From positions 1 to 17,947 of the forward strand of contig JAGRBY010000079.1 in the NCBI GenBank assembly GCA_020433835.1: a stretch of 17,947 nt of DNA, given 5' to 3'. Origin of the DNA: Anaerolineae bacterium. Its GTDB lineage: Bacteria > Chloroflexota > Anaerolineae > 4572-78 > J111. The notes beneath the pieces were generated by a model. The model was not told the origin of the DNA. It did no database searches and worked only from the letters and a program-made list of their open reading frames with translations. A program made the position numbers and the translations under genes. Positions 6,720-14,905 of the stretch are shown in pieces. Each line of letters starts with the position of its first letter. Position 1 is the stretch's first letter.

Positions 6720-7481
6720 TTACTGTGGTCTAGCCAAAAAATTGGCAACAAACCATAGGTTATCTTGATACGAGTCCTCCAGAGCTATGATAGTATAGTC
6801 TAAATTTTTAAGAAAGGCTTCACAAGAATTCTGTTTTTGACGGAAGCGTTCGTTATTTCCATCATCAATTTCGTATATAAGTAAGGGGCGATGCTTTTTA
6901 AGCGTGTGGCGCATACCCTTTAGCACGTCAAGTTCAGCGCCCTCGACATCGATTTTTACCAGGGATGGCGGAAGCAACGTACGCCGGGTTACTAAATCAT
7001 CGATTGAGATGAGAGAAACATTGATAACTTCTCGCGTATCTGAGGGTTTCCCCACCGTGGATAATGTGGACCCTCCCGCGTAATGGGTAACAAACAACGC
7101 TCCAACCCCTGATTTGTCAGAAACCGCTTGCTCGAATACGGTAACTTGAGAAAAACCGTTGAGGTTTATGTTGTGCCGAATGGACTGAGCATTTTCCGGT
7201 ACAGGCTCGAAAGCGTATACAAACCCGGTTGGACCTACTCGTTTTGCCGCAATTGCTGTGAAGAAACCCACATTCGCCCCAATATCATAAAAAACCTGAC
7301 CCGGACGTAAATAATGGGCTATTGCCTTTTGAACGGGTTTTTCATTGGTTCCTAATGCATAGCCTGGGTTTGCTGCGGCGGGATTGAAGCGCAAGCCCCG
7401 GCCTGCTCCGGTCAAAATAATGGCATCTCGGTTTTTTACCCATCTATGAACGTATTGCTGAATAAACCGTTTCGGTGTCAA
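6720..7481 (-). CDS. FkbM family SAM-dependent methyltransferase
   Basis: A 253-residue protein with the FkbM domain: SAM motif I YDIGANVGFF (65-74), the acidic motif FEPVPEN (91-97) and the family-defining KIDVEGAELDVLKGM (176-190). FkbM enzymes typically O-methylate hydroxyls of sugars or polyketides, and in glycan clusters they often cap or decorate sugar residues. The start is TTG at 7481, preceded by AAGGA (7494-7490) with an 8-base spacer, which is well placed. It lies between the triple jelly-roll gene (52-base gap upstream) and the VanZ-LamG gene (30-base gap downstream). Family certain; the target sugar is not. Confidence 0.93.
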   Translation of the reverse strand: MTPKRFIQQYVHRWVKNRDAIILTGAGRGLRFNPAAANPGYALGTNEKPVQKAIAHYLRPGQVFYDIGANVGFFTAIAAKRVGPTGFVYAFEPVPENAQSIRHNINLNGFSQVTVFEQAVSDKSGVGALFVTHYAGGSTLSTVGKPSDTREVINVSLISIDDLVTRRTLLPPSLVKIDVEGAELDVLKGMRHTLKKHRPLLIYEIDDGNNERFRQKQNSCEAFLKNLDYTIIALEDSYQDNLWFVANFLARPQ

Positions 7482-7533
7482 TTTACGTATCCTTGCCCGA
7501 TAGGGAGGTTAGAGGCTACAACATCAACCATCA

Positions 7534-9630
7534 CTACATCTTGGCTACAAAATCGGTAATGATTGTGCCGGTATCGTTGCCCCACTCCCAATTCGCCACC
7601 AACCCAACTCTGTTGATAGTTAACGGTTGTGTTTTAGGATAAATATCCGTTAGTGCGCGGTACAAAACCGGTTCATCATCCACAAATGCTAAATATACCA
7701 AACCATCGAATGCAACCCGCAGCCGGTAAGGGTTGCCCCAATAGACGCGCTTGCCGACGTTGGTCCACACGGCATCATAAATTTCTTCGAAGCCGTGAAG
7801 ATGAAAAAATGAGGCAATGGATGCGCCCCCGTAATTATCATCTAACCAGGTGCTGACAATAATATAATTATCCGGGTCTTGCCAAAATACAAATCCACCC
7901 CGACCTCCTTCACCTTGTCCCCTTTGGTTGCCGGGGGGCAAAAATCGGGCTTGGAGTTCGGCAAAACCGGGATTCTTCCAGGGGATTGTGTAGATTGTAC
8001 GCCCCGGATTGGGCTGCGCTACTGAGGCGCGAACTTTGAGAGAAGCGTCGTTTTGAATATCGATTATGCCCTGGCCCAACTCTTTACGCCAAACATGCTG
8101 ACCGGTGCTTGTTGTGCTGCCGGTCAGTTCTCCCGGCGTTCCCTGAAACTGATCGGCCACAACCACCGTTTTTGCTGCCATGAAGGGCGGTTGTTCCAAT
8201 TCCAGTTCGACAGGGATGGTGATTGTGCGGGCATGGGCCTCAAGATCACGAAACCGAATATCAAAGTCAGAACCGGAGGTTCTCAATCCGAAACCGGTGG
8301 CCGTATTTAACCGGCCATCTGCCGTCTGGTTTGAAAGAAGGGGCCGACCATTGATAGAGAGATTGAACTCGCTGCCGTCATCAAGAATCTGACAGGCAAA
8401 AAGCTGATTGGGTACGAGACAGGGCTTCATTTTTGATGCCAATGTTGTCCATTGGCCGTCTTGCTTTAATAACAGGTGACATTGGTCATTGCCCAGCCGA
8501 AAACACCAATAGTTGTCGATATCTTGGAAGCGCCAAATGAGATCAACTTCTGTTTCGATAGACTGACCCGTCTCAATCAAGACGTGTAGTAAACCCGTAT
8601 CTTCAGAAGCATTTAGCACGGCCAGACTGTCGTCGCTTTCCGAACGGAGACCTGTAGCCGTACGGATGAATGTGCCGGTCTGAACCGTCCATGCCCTCCC
8701 CGTTTCGGTAGGTGACTGATGGAGCGTGCCCTTACCTGTCAAGCCATCGGCTGTATGCGCCGAGCCATACCAGTTTGAAAATGCAGCTACAGGGGCCACT
8801 TGAGCGCTATAAACCCGACTATCGACCCTGAAGCCAATCTGGCCCAGCACACTTTGGTGAATGCCGGCATACACTGTCGGCTCTTCACCCATTATGTCGA
8901 TGCCAATGGGGCGCATCTGGGGATAGGTCGCCATGCCGTAAGCCTGGGGCAGCGAGGCTGCATAATAGGCCGCGCCTTGCTCTCGCAGGACGGTGATAAA
9001 GTAAATGGGTATATTCTGTACCCCGCGTATAGCGGGTAGGTGTTTGCCTGCTGCTCGAACCCACAGTTCGCCATTCTCCGCGCCAAGCGCATGCATAACA
9101 AAGTTGTTGCCGTTATTGAGGGGATCAAGAGGGGCTTCCGATGAAAACCAGCCGACCGCCAAATTTTCATCCAACTCGGGCTGGCTTCCGGGCAAACGGT
9201 TGTTGTACCAGCGCTTAAACTGGCGTAATGAAGTTTTTTTGTGACCGTTTTTACTCCATTGGATAAGTCGATTTAGCGGTGGATATGCGCCGCTTCCTTT
9301 TACCCAGCGCCCCATACGATGAATGATTTTTTCGGGCAAATGACCGGTCTGTGAGGTGTTATGCCCATTCAACATCGACACAGCAAATGTTAATCCATTT
9401 GTACGTGTGAAAGGTCCATAGGCTATACCGGCTCGCCCCCAGCCGGGCATATCGAGCGGTTGAAAACGTAGCGCGCCATTGTCGATCGAAATTGTTTGCT
9501 CAACGTCGATGCCCCGCCGGGTGACACCATGGGTTTGGCTGCCAATAACTTGGCCGGCCGGGCGGGGATCACTATAGGTGTCGACAAAAGAAAGTGTGGT
9601 TTGGGTAGTATAAAGGCTTTCTTTCTGCAT
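7534..9630 (-). CDS. Unrecognised protein with three tandem jelly-roll (ConA/LamG-like) repeats
   Basis: 698 residues; I do not recognise a named family. Three segments share a pattern: a D/A-x-[FYL]-x(3)-G-x-[LV]-x-G start, a G-x-x-W turn, a beta-rich body, and an [IFV]-G-[FLV]-[RV] strand near the end. They span about 15-285 (with an inserted basic, Trp-rich stretch at 100-150), 290-470 and 490-698. FRFLGNDQ-like and FVFWQDPDNYI segments resemble the 'x-W/F-x-D-x-x-N-Y' strands of ConA-like/LamG folds (DIDNYWCFRLG at 370-380, QDPDNYIIVSTW at 584-595). There is no signal peptide or membrane segment, so as read it is cytoplasmic unless exported by another route. Its ATG shares a base with the stop of the PIG-L gene (TAATG), so the two are co-translated. 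Possible roles are glycan binding, hydrolysis or modification, but no catalytic residues can be named. The gene itself is clearly real. Confidence 0.85.
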   Translation of the reverse strand: MQKESLYTTQTTLSFVDTYSDPRPAGQVIGSQTHGVTRRGIDVEQTISIDNGALRFQPLDMPGWGRAGIAYGPFTRTNGLTFAVSMLNGHNTSQTGHLPEKIIHRMGRWVKGSGAYPPLNRLIQWSKNGHKKTSLRQFKRWYNNRLPGSQPELDENLAVGWFSSEAPLDPLNNGNNFVMHALGAENGELWVRAAGKHLPAIRGVQNIPIYFITVLREQGAAYYAASLPQAYGMATYPQMRPIGIDIMGEEPTVYAGIHQSVLGQIGFRVDSRVYSAQVAPVAAFSNWYGSAHTADGLTGKGTLHQSPTETGRAWTVQTGTFIRTATGLRSESDDSLAVLNASEDTGLLHVLIETGQSIETEVDLIWRFQDIDNYWCFRLGNDQCHLLLKQDGQWTTLASKMKPCLVPNQLFACQILDDGSEFNLSINGRPLLSNQTADGRLNTATGFGLRTSGSDFDIRFRDLEAHARTITIPVELELEQPPFMAAKTVVVADQFQGTPGELTGSTTSTGQHVWRKELGQGIIDIQNDASLKVRASVAQPNPGRTIYTIPWKNPGFAELQARFLPPGNQRGQGEGGRGGFVFWQDPDNYIIVSTWLDDNYGGASIASFFHLHGFEEIYDAVWTNVGKRVYWGNPYRLRVAFDGLVYLAFVDDEPVLYRALTDIYPKTQPLTINRVGLVANWEWGNDTGTIITDFVAKM

Positions 9631-10550
9631 TACTTTTTACCGTGGTTAAGGTACGAAGTCGCTGTTTCAACATTTAACTGAACATCTTTATTGTTGTTAT
9701 TGGTCAGATTAATGCTGCGACGTCGAAAAATTTCATATTTTCCAAAAAAGCAGTTTAAAAACTCGCCATTGCAAACATCAGCCAAAATTGCCCACTCCGG
9801 TTTATTCTGAAGCCGTGTCATTTGGGTGTGATGCTGCTCTAAAGCGGCTTGCTTGTGCTGCCAGATATCTTCTATATACACGCCATGTTGAAAACGATGG
9901 TATAATTGCAGACCGAATCCGGCAGCGAGGCTGTTACGGAAAAGAGCCAATGTGCTGCGCTGTGGTTTAAGCGGTAAGCTCACCCATGGCCAGTGATGCC
10001 AAAACCAAACCGGGTATTCATAAACCGTGACAGGAAAATTGATGCGTGCCAGTGCCGCGTTCACGATTCGATAAGTTGCCTGATGATCGGCCGGGCGGTC
10101 ATACATATCAGGGATAAATACTTGCTGGGGTCGGGTATCACATAAGATGTTTGTAACGCGATCAATGGCTGGCGTCTCATAATCGCCAAGACGTCCATCC
10201 GTAAAGCCAAGCAGGAATACATCTTTCTCTGCTACGCCCAATTCGGCCGCGGCGGCTATGGCCTCATTGGCCCGTAAGATTGCCAGCTCAGCCGGTGGCA
10301 TGAGATGCCCGTGGGAGTTCCGCCCATCGGTCATAAATACAATTTTAACATCGGCCCCTTGCTGCTTCTTTTTATAAATCGTTCCGCCACAACCGAGTGT
10401 CTCATCATCAGGATGGGGCGCAAAAATAACAGCCGATTGCTGAAGCTCAGTACGATCAAATTCGCAAATTCGAGCGTATAAATAGGTTTTGTATAATTCG
10501 CGTAGTAAGTGTGCCGTGTTTTTTCTGACCATTTTATGCGTACATACCAT
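9630..10550 (-). CDS. PIG-L/LmbE family N-acetyl-sugar deacetylase
   Basis: A 306-residue zinc-dependent deacetylase of the PIG-L/LmbE/MshB/BshB family, which removes acetyl groups from GlcNAc-type substrates. The zinc motif HPDDE is at 46-50 within APHPDDETLGCGG, followed by MTDGRNSHG (73-81) and the second metal/catalytic segment PADHQAT (153-159). A C-terminal extension of about 140 residues lies beyond the core. It overlaps the upstream GT4 gene by 17 bases from ATG 10550; the in-frame ATG at 10532, one base past the GT4 stop, is an equally plausible start (neither has a clear ribosome site). Downstream it is coupled by TAATG to the jelly-roll protein gene. The GT4-then-PIG-L order is the same logic as MshA-MshB or BshA-BshB: add a GlcNAc, then deacetylate it. 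Actual substrate unknown. Confidence 0.93.
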   Translation of the reverse strand: MVCTHKMVRKNTAHLLRELYKTYLYARICEFDRTELQQSAVIFAPHPDDETLGCGGTIYKKKQQGADVKIVFMTDGRNSHGHLMPPAELAILRANEAIAAAAELGVAEKDVFLLGFTDGRLGDYETPAIDRVTNILCDTRPQQVFIPDMYDRPADHQATYRIVNAALARINFPVTVYEYPVWFWHHWPWVSLPLKPQRSTLALFRNSLAAGFGLQLYHRFQHGVYIEDIWQHKQAALEQHHTQMTRLQNKPEWAILADVCNGEFLNCFFGKYEIFRRRSINLTNNNNKDVQLNVETATSYLNHGKK

Positions 10551-11796
10551 TAAGGTGTTTTTGTAGTGATTGCGCTACCTGATCCCAACTGTATCGAGAC
10601 AAGGCGAAATCATGCCCAGTTTTGCCCATCGATGTTCGCAGGGAAGTATCATTCAATAGTTTCGCGATGGCTTCAGCCAGAGCTGTAGAGTCGTTGGCCG
10701 CAAACAGCAGCCCGCTTTCTCCCTCTCTGACAATTTCTGTCATACCCCCTACGCGCGAGGCTACAACCGGTAGTTTGCTGGCCATAGCTTCCACCAAGCT
10801 CATGCCAAAAGCTTCCGTCAATGAGGGGTTAATTAAAATGTCAGCTTGGTGGTAATAGTCGATGGTTTGGCTATGATTAATTGGCCCGACAAAGTTGACT
10901 CGGTCGGCAAAGCGAGAGGTCATATGGTCCTTGAGGTCTGCGCCATAATCTGATTGATGCATGCGGCCATGGTAAAATGAAGCCAACTCGGCCACATTTT
11001 TGTCGTCGCTCACCAAAACCATAAATTCATAAGGGGCACTGCCAACCGGCCCGACAATATCGAGATAAACATCGGGATGTTGCTGGGCAACTTTCTCAAA
11101 TGCTTCTAGTAGAACGTGAACGCCTTTTTCCGGCGAAACACGACCCACAAAAAGTAGCCTTTGTCCTGACTTTGTGGTTCGATGGCCGTTTTTTGCTTCA
11201 AAGTGATTAAAATCGACGCCGTTATAAACGGTAGCGCACCGATCAGCAAACTGCGGATATTGCTCTCGGATCTTTTGGGTAATGTAGTCACTACAACCTA
11301 AGATCAAATCGACCTTCTCTAAACGGCTGGCAATGCGCTTGGGATCGAGTTGGGTAAGCCACTCGCAATGCATGTGAAGAACAATTTTAGCATGTGGATT
11401 GGCCGCTTTGAGAATCGGTACAAATTGGGAGAAATTAAAAATATGGATAACATCGCATGGCTGCCGGCGCAGATCCTTGGCGATTTGCAAACCGTACCCC
11501 AGATAGTAAAAGGACGAAGAAAAGAAAGGTCGCTTAGGATTAAGATGGCCCACCACCCGTTCTGAGATTTTTAGCGGTTTGATCACCGTATCTTCGATGG
11601 TTGTTGGCACCCGGCGATACTCAATCTGCTCGTGAACTTGTACGGCTGCTTGTGATGGCGCTTGTCGGGAATAGACAACAATATCGGCCCAATCAGTGCA
11701 GCGTCGCGCCACCTGATATGTCCAGATGCCCAGCGAGCCTCCCTGAACGGGGGGAATAATATCATCCCAAGGTTGGCTGATAAAAGCGATTCTCAT
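10534..11796 (-). CDS. GT4 family glycosyltransferase
   Basis: A 420-residue retaining GT-B glycosyltransferase. The N-terminus MRIAFISQPW...VQGGSLGIWTY is the usual acceptor-domain opening. The nucleotide-sugar domain carries LLFVGRVSPEKGV (214-226), and the EX7E-type motif is EAFGMSLVE (328-336) followed by ASKLPVVASRVGGMTEIV. It probably transfers a sugar from a nucleotide donor to a membrane- or lipid-linked acceptor at the cytoplasmic face. GGAG lies about 9 bases before the ATG at 11796. Its stop overlaps the PIG-L gene, which suggests that the sugar it adds is then deacetylated. The donor is not predictable, though GlcNAc is a reasonable guess from that neighbour. Confidence 0.94.
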   Translation of the reverse strand: MRIAFISQPWDDIIPPVQGGSLGIWTYQVARRCTDWADIVVYSRQAPSQAAVQVHEQIEYRRVPTTIEDTVIKPLKISERVVGHLNPKRPFFSSSFYYLGYGLQIAKDLRRQPCDVIHIFNFSQFVPILKAANPHAKIVLHMHCEWLTQLDPKRIASRLEKVDLILGCSDYITQKIREQYPQFADRCATVYNGVDFNHFEAKNGHRTTKSGQRLLFVGRVSPEKGVHVLLEAFEKVAQQHPDVYLDIVGPVGSAPYEFMVLVSDDKNVAELASFYHGRMHQSDYGADLKDHMTSRFADRVNFVGPINHSQTIDYYHQADILINPSLTEAFGMSLVEAMASKLPVVASRVGGMTEIVREGESGLLFAANDSTALAEAIAKLLNDTSLRTSMGKTGHDFALSRYSWDQVAQSLQKHLNGMYA

Positions 11797-11814
11797 AAAA
11801 CGATACTCCGCCGT

Positions 11815-13068
11815 TTATACGATACTGATTTGAGGGATGGGAATGATAAATTGCCCGCCCTGCGCCTGATAAGCGGCTTGCTGCCGAATAATTTCATCGG
11901 CAAAATTCCAGGCTAAAAGCAACACGTAATCCGGCTTATCTTCCAAAAGTTTGGATGGGTCATAGATCGGTAGATGATTGCCCCCCATATAACGCCCATG
12001 TTTGAAGGCATTAAGATCGACTACATAATCCACAGTGTCACGGTTAATTTCCAGGAAGCTCAAAAATGTTGCGGCTTTGGCTGCTGCACCGTAAGCGGCA
12101 ATACGTTTCCCTTTATTTTTTAATTCTCGAAGAACCACATGCAGCGCATTTTTAATTTCAAGTGCTTGGTGGGCAAAATCAACATAATAGTTTAGAGTAT
12201 CAACCCCTTTACTTGCTTCTTCCGCCAATAAAGCCACCACCGAGTTTTGCACATTTTCTTGATGCTCAACAAACAGCCGCAGCGAGCCGCCATACGTAGA
12301 AATGCGCTGCACATCGTTCAAAAAGAGATCATGCCGTCGAAACAACTTATCTAATGCCGTGGCCGAAAAATAACACAAATGCTGGTGGTAAACGGTATCA
12401 AATTCACAATGATCGACCAAATCGGCTACATAGTGAACTTCCATTACGGCCACGCCCGTCTCTTTTAGCAAAATCTTGATGCCGCGCACGAAGCCATTAA
12501 GATCCGGTACGTGGGCTAAAACATTGTTGGCCAGAAAAATGTCGGCCGTTTTGCCATCTTCACGCAGTTGATAGGCTAAATCCTCATTAAAAAATGTGCA
12601 GAGCGTTGGCACTCCGGCCTCCTGGGCTGCCTGGGCCGGCGCTTCTGCCGGATCGATGCCCAAAACCGGAATGCCGGCTTGTACAAAGTTCTTTAACATA
12701 TAGCCATCATTGCTGGCTGCTTCTACTACCAGGCTGTGGCTGTTGAGAGGCCGAGATTTTAGCAACGCTTCGGCACTGGCTCGAAAATGCTGTACCAGCG
12801 AGTTAGATACGGATGAAAAATAGGGATAATCTCGGTAGAACAGTACTTCCGGCTTGACCGTTTCTTTAATTTGAACCAGGGCCGAGTCGGGGCAAAAGAC
12901 CAGCGTCAAAGGAGCCAATAGCTCTTCTTCTTCGCCTCGATCGATGGCCTGTAGTTGTTCATTGGTCAATAACCGATCGGCCAGCGGCACATGGTCGCCA
13001 TAGGCTAAAATTGTTTCAAGATTAGATGAACCGCTGGCCCGGCAATGATTTTCTGAGCGATAAAACAC
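11815..13068 (-). CDS. TylC/TcaB9-like sugar C-methyltransferase with degenerate zinc site
   Basis: A 417-residue protein of the NDP-sugar C-methyltransferase family: N-terminal Cys-rich part, SAM domain and C-terminal domain. Motif I is the variant [13 protein letters not shown] (113-125). The hallmark [13 protein letters not shown] (223-235) contains the catalytic His region known from TcaB9. The C-terminal part has AAYGAAAKA (324-332) and [14 protein letters not shown]. The family usually has two CxxC pairs binding zinc; here they read CRAS (9-12) and CPDS (59-62), so both second Cys are Ser. GTG at 13068 is the start, chosen because a perfect AAGGAGGT (13081-13074) lies 5 bases ahead and overlaps the stop of the SDR gene. 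Coming straight after rfbF and an SDR, it likely methylates a CDP-linked keto-sugar. Confidence 0.92.
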   Translation of the reverse strand: MFYRSENHCRASGSSNLETILAYGDHVPLADRLLTNEQLQAIDRGEEEELLAPLTLVFCPDSALVQIKETVKPEVLFYRDYPYFSSVSNSLVQHFRASAEALLKSRPLNSHSLVVEAASNDGYMLKNFVQAGIPVLGIDPAEAPAQAAQEAGVPTLCTFFNEDLAYQLREDGKTADIFLANNVLAHVPDLNGFVRGIKILLKETGVAVMEVHYVADLVDHCEFDTVYHQHLCYFSATALDKLFRRHDLFLNDVQRISTYGGSLRLFVEHQENVQNSVVALLAEEASKGVDTLNYYVDFAHQALEIKNALHVVLRELKNKGKRIAAYGAAAKAATFLSFLEINRDTVDYVVDLNAFKHGRYMGGNHLPIYDPSKLLEDKPDYVLLLAWNFADEIIRQQAAYQAQGGQFIIPIPQISIV

Positions 13069-13079
13069 AGGCGACCTCC

Positions 13080-14117
13080 TTAGGCCGTAACCAAATGATG
13101 CCAGCGCAATGTCTCATCGAGCCGGCCGTCATTGACCAGATTTTTAATGTGTGTAATCCGCTTGTAACGCGGCCCCTCAAATTCGTCTAAAGTTAAGCCC
13201 ACTTTTTGATAGGCTTCATACAATTCTTGTGCGCCTCGGCGGGCATCCCATTGCGGTTGAAATTCGGGCAGAGTGTTGATGATTTTGCTGCAATCTACCC
13301 GATAGTTGCGTTTGTCCGGCCCGGCATCGGGAGCCATTTTGAGATCGCAGCCCGGTACAGTCTCTTTTACAATCATTGCCAAATCGCGGATACGGTAATT
13401 GTCTTCATTACGCCCCACGTTAAAGCCCTCATTGTGGATAACCTCACGGGGTGCGTGCAATACGGCTAAAAACGCCCGCGAGATGTCTTCGATATGGACG
13501 ATAGGTCGCCAGGGTGAGCCATCGCTTTTGAGATAAACCTGTCCGGTGGTGTAGGCCCAGGCAACCAGATTGTTGAGCACCAAATCAAAACGCAGCCGGG
13601 GCGAAACCCCAAAGGCTGTAGCATTACGCAGGTACGTTGGGCTAAAGTTTTCATCGGCTAACTGAGCTAACCCTTGCTCAGACTGTACCTTGGAGATACC
13701 GTAAGGCGTTACCGGATTAAACGCCGACTCCTCAACCAGCCAGTCGTTGCCGGATGCGCCATAATTACTGCATGACGAGGCGAAGATAAAGCGCGATGCC
13801 CCGGCTGCTTTGGCCAGCCGACCTAGCTGAACCGTTGCTTGATGATTAATCTGATCGGTCAGTTCCGGTCTAAAGTCACCCAACGGATCATTAGACAGAC
13901 CCGCTAGATGAAGCACTGCCTCAAATCCTTCCAAATCGCGTGCTTCAACATCGCGAATATCTTTTTTAATGCTCGGTACCGGGTCGATCATAGTGCCAAA
14001 GGTACACTCTTCAAAGAAGTCGTTGTCCATTCCCACTACTTCGTGACCCGCTTTTTGCAGCATCGGCACCAATACGGTGCCAATGTAGCCATTATGACCT
14101 GTTACTAATACACGCAT
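13080..14117 (-). CDS. SDR-family NAD(P)-dependent epimerase/dehydratase/reductase for a nucleotide sugar
   Basis: A 345-residue extended SDR enzyme. The dinucleotide motif is GHNGYIG (7-13), and HLAGLSNDP (70-78) is the NAG-like motif. The catalytic set is SSCSNYG (114-120) with YGISK (Tyr139, Lys143). It acts on a nucleotide-linked sugar in the cytoplasm. It is not like RfbG-type CDP-glucose 4,6-dehydratase at its N-terminus (it lacks the GHTGFKGSW-type opening), so an epimerase or a 4-ketoreductase is more likely. Its ATG follows the rfbF stop by one base, with GGGAGGA just inside rfbF, which suggests coupled translation and a shared CDP-sugar substrate. The next gene is a sugar C-methyltransferase, whose keto-sugar product this enzyme could reduce or epimerise. 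Exact reaction open. Confidence 0.92.
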   Translation of the reverse strand: MRVLVTGHNGYIGTVLVPMLQKAGHEVVGMDNDFFEECTFGTMIDPVPSIKKDIRDVEARDLEGFEAVLHLAGLSNDPLGDFRPELTDQINHQATVQLGRLAKAAGASRFIFASSCSNYGASGNDWLVEESAFNPVTPYGISKVQSEQGLAQLADENFSPTYLRNATAFGVSPRLRFDLVLNNLVAWAYTTGQVYLKSDGSPWRPIVHIEDISRAFLAVLHAPREVIHNEGFNVGRNEDNYRIRDLAMIVKETVPGCDLKMAPDAGPDKRNYRVDCSKIINTLPEFQPQWDARRGAQELYEAYQKVGLTLDEFEGPRYKRITHIKNLVNDGRLDETLRWHHLVTA

Positions 14118-14118
14118 C

Positions 14119-14892
14119 TTAATCCTCCCAAACTTTCCAAGGCGCTTGTCCGCTTTGCCAATAGGTTTCTAAAATATGTTTTTCGCGCAATGTATCCATA
14201 CACTGCCAAAATGAGTCGTGACGATAAGCCATCAACTGCCCATCTCGAGCCAGACCTTCAAGTGGTTCTTTCTCCCACTGAGTCTCATCGCCCTCGATAT
14301 AATCAAAAATTTCGGGTTCCAACACAAAAAACGCACCGTTTATCCAACCTTCAACGGTTTGAGGCTTCTCGGTAAATTCAGCAACGTGATCGCCCTCAAA
14401 AACCATATGACCATAGCGGGCCGGTGGTCGAACCGCTGTCAACGTGGCTAACTTGCCGTGGGATTGATGGAAAGCCAGCAACTCGTTGAGATCAATGTTA
14501 GAGACACCATCGCCCCAGGTCAACATAAACGTTTCATTTCCGAGATAGGGAGCCAGCCGTTTGATGCGCCCGCCCGTCATTGTTGAAATACCGGTGTCGA
14601 TTAGATCGACGCGCCAATCGGGTTTGTAGCCCCCATTCATCGACACCTGGCCGGTGCTTAGATTTACGGACAGATTGCTGTTTAGGGTACAGTAATCCAC
14701 CATATATTTTTTAATGTATTCCCCTTTGTAACCCAGGGCAATAACAAAATCACTAAAACCAAAATGGGCATAGTGCCGCATAATATGCCAGAGAATAGGG
14801 TGTTCTCCTATCTCGACCATCGGTTTAGGTTTAATGTGAGTTTCTTCAGCCAGGCGAGAGCCAGCTCCACCAGCTAAAATTCCTACTTTCAT
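14119..14892 (-). CDS. rfbF: Glucose-1-phosphate cytidylyltransferase
   Basis: A 257-residue enzyme that joins glucose-1-phosphate and CTP to make CDP-glucose, the entry point to CDP-linked 6-deoxy-, 3,6-dideoxy- and branched sugars. The nucleotide loop GGAGSRL (8-14), followed by KPKPMVEIG (21-29), is standard. Family-specific features are DTGISTMTGGRIKR (99-112), WGDGVSN (126-132, metal-binding Asp), ARYGHMVFEG and WINGAFFVLEPEIFDYI. Full length for RfbF (about 257). AAGGA precedes the ATG at 14892 with about 10 bases between. It sits 13 bases after the GT2 gene and directly before the SDR. It predicts that the operon makes a CDP-sugar, although the partner CDP-glucose 4,6-dehydratase (RfbG) is not in the window. 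Confidence 0.96.
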   Translation of the reverse strand: MKVGILAGGAGSRLAEETHIKPKPMVEIGEHPILWHIMRHYAHFGFSDFVIALGYKGEYIKKYMVDYCTLNSNLSVNLSTGQVSMNGGYKPDWRVDLIDTGISTMTGGRIKRLAPYLGNETFMLTWGDGVSNIDLNELLAFHQSHGKLATLTAVRPPARYGHMVFEGDHVAEFTEKPQTVEGWINGAFFVLEPEIFDYIEGDETQWEKEPLEGLARDGQLMAYRHDSFWQCMDTLREKHILETYWQSGQAPWKVWED

Positions 14893-14905
14893 GCTAGCTT
14901 TATCC

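Noticed and set aside
13080..14117. SDR gene as CDP-glucose 4,6-dehydratase (rfbG)
   Set aside because: Its N-terminal nucleotide motif GHNGYIG and following sequence do not match the RfbG-type opening, so only a general epimerase/reductase call is justified.
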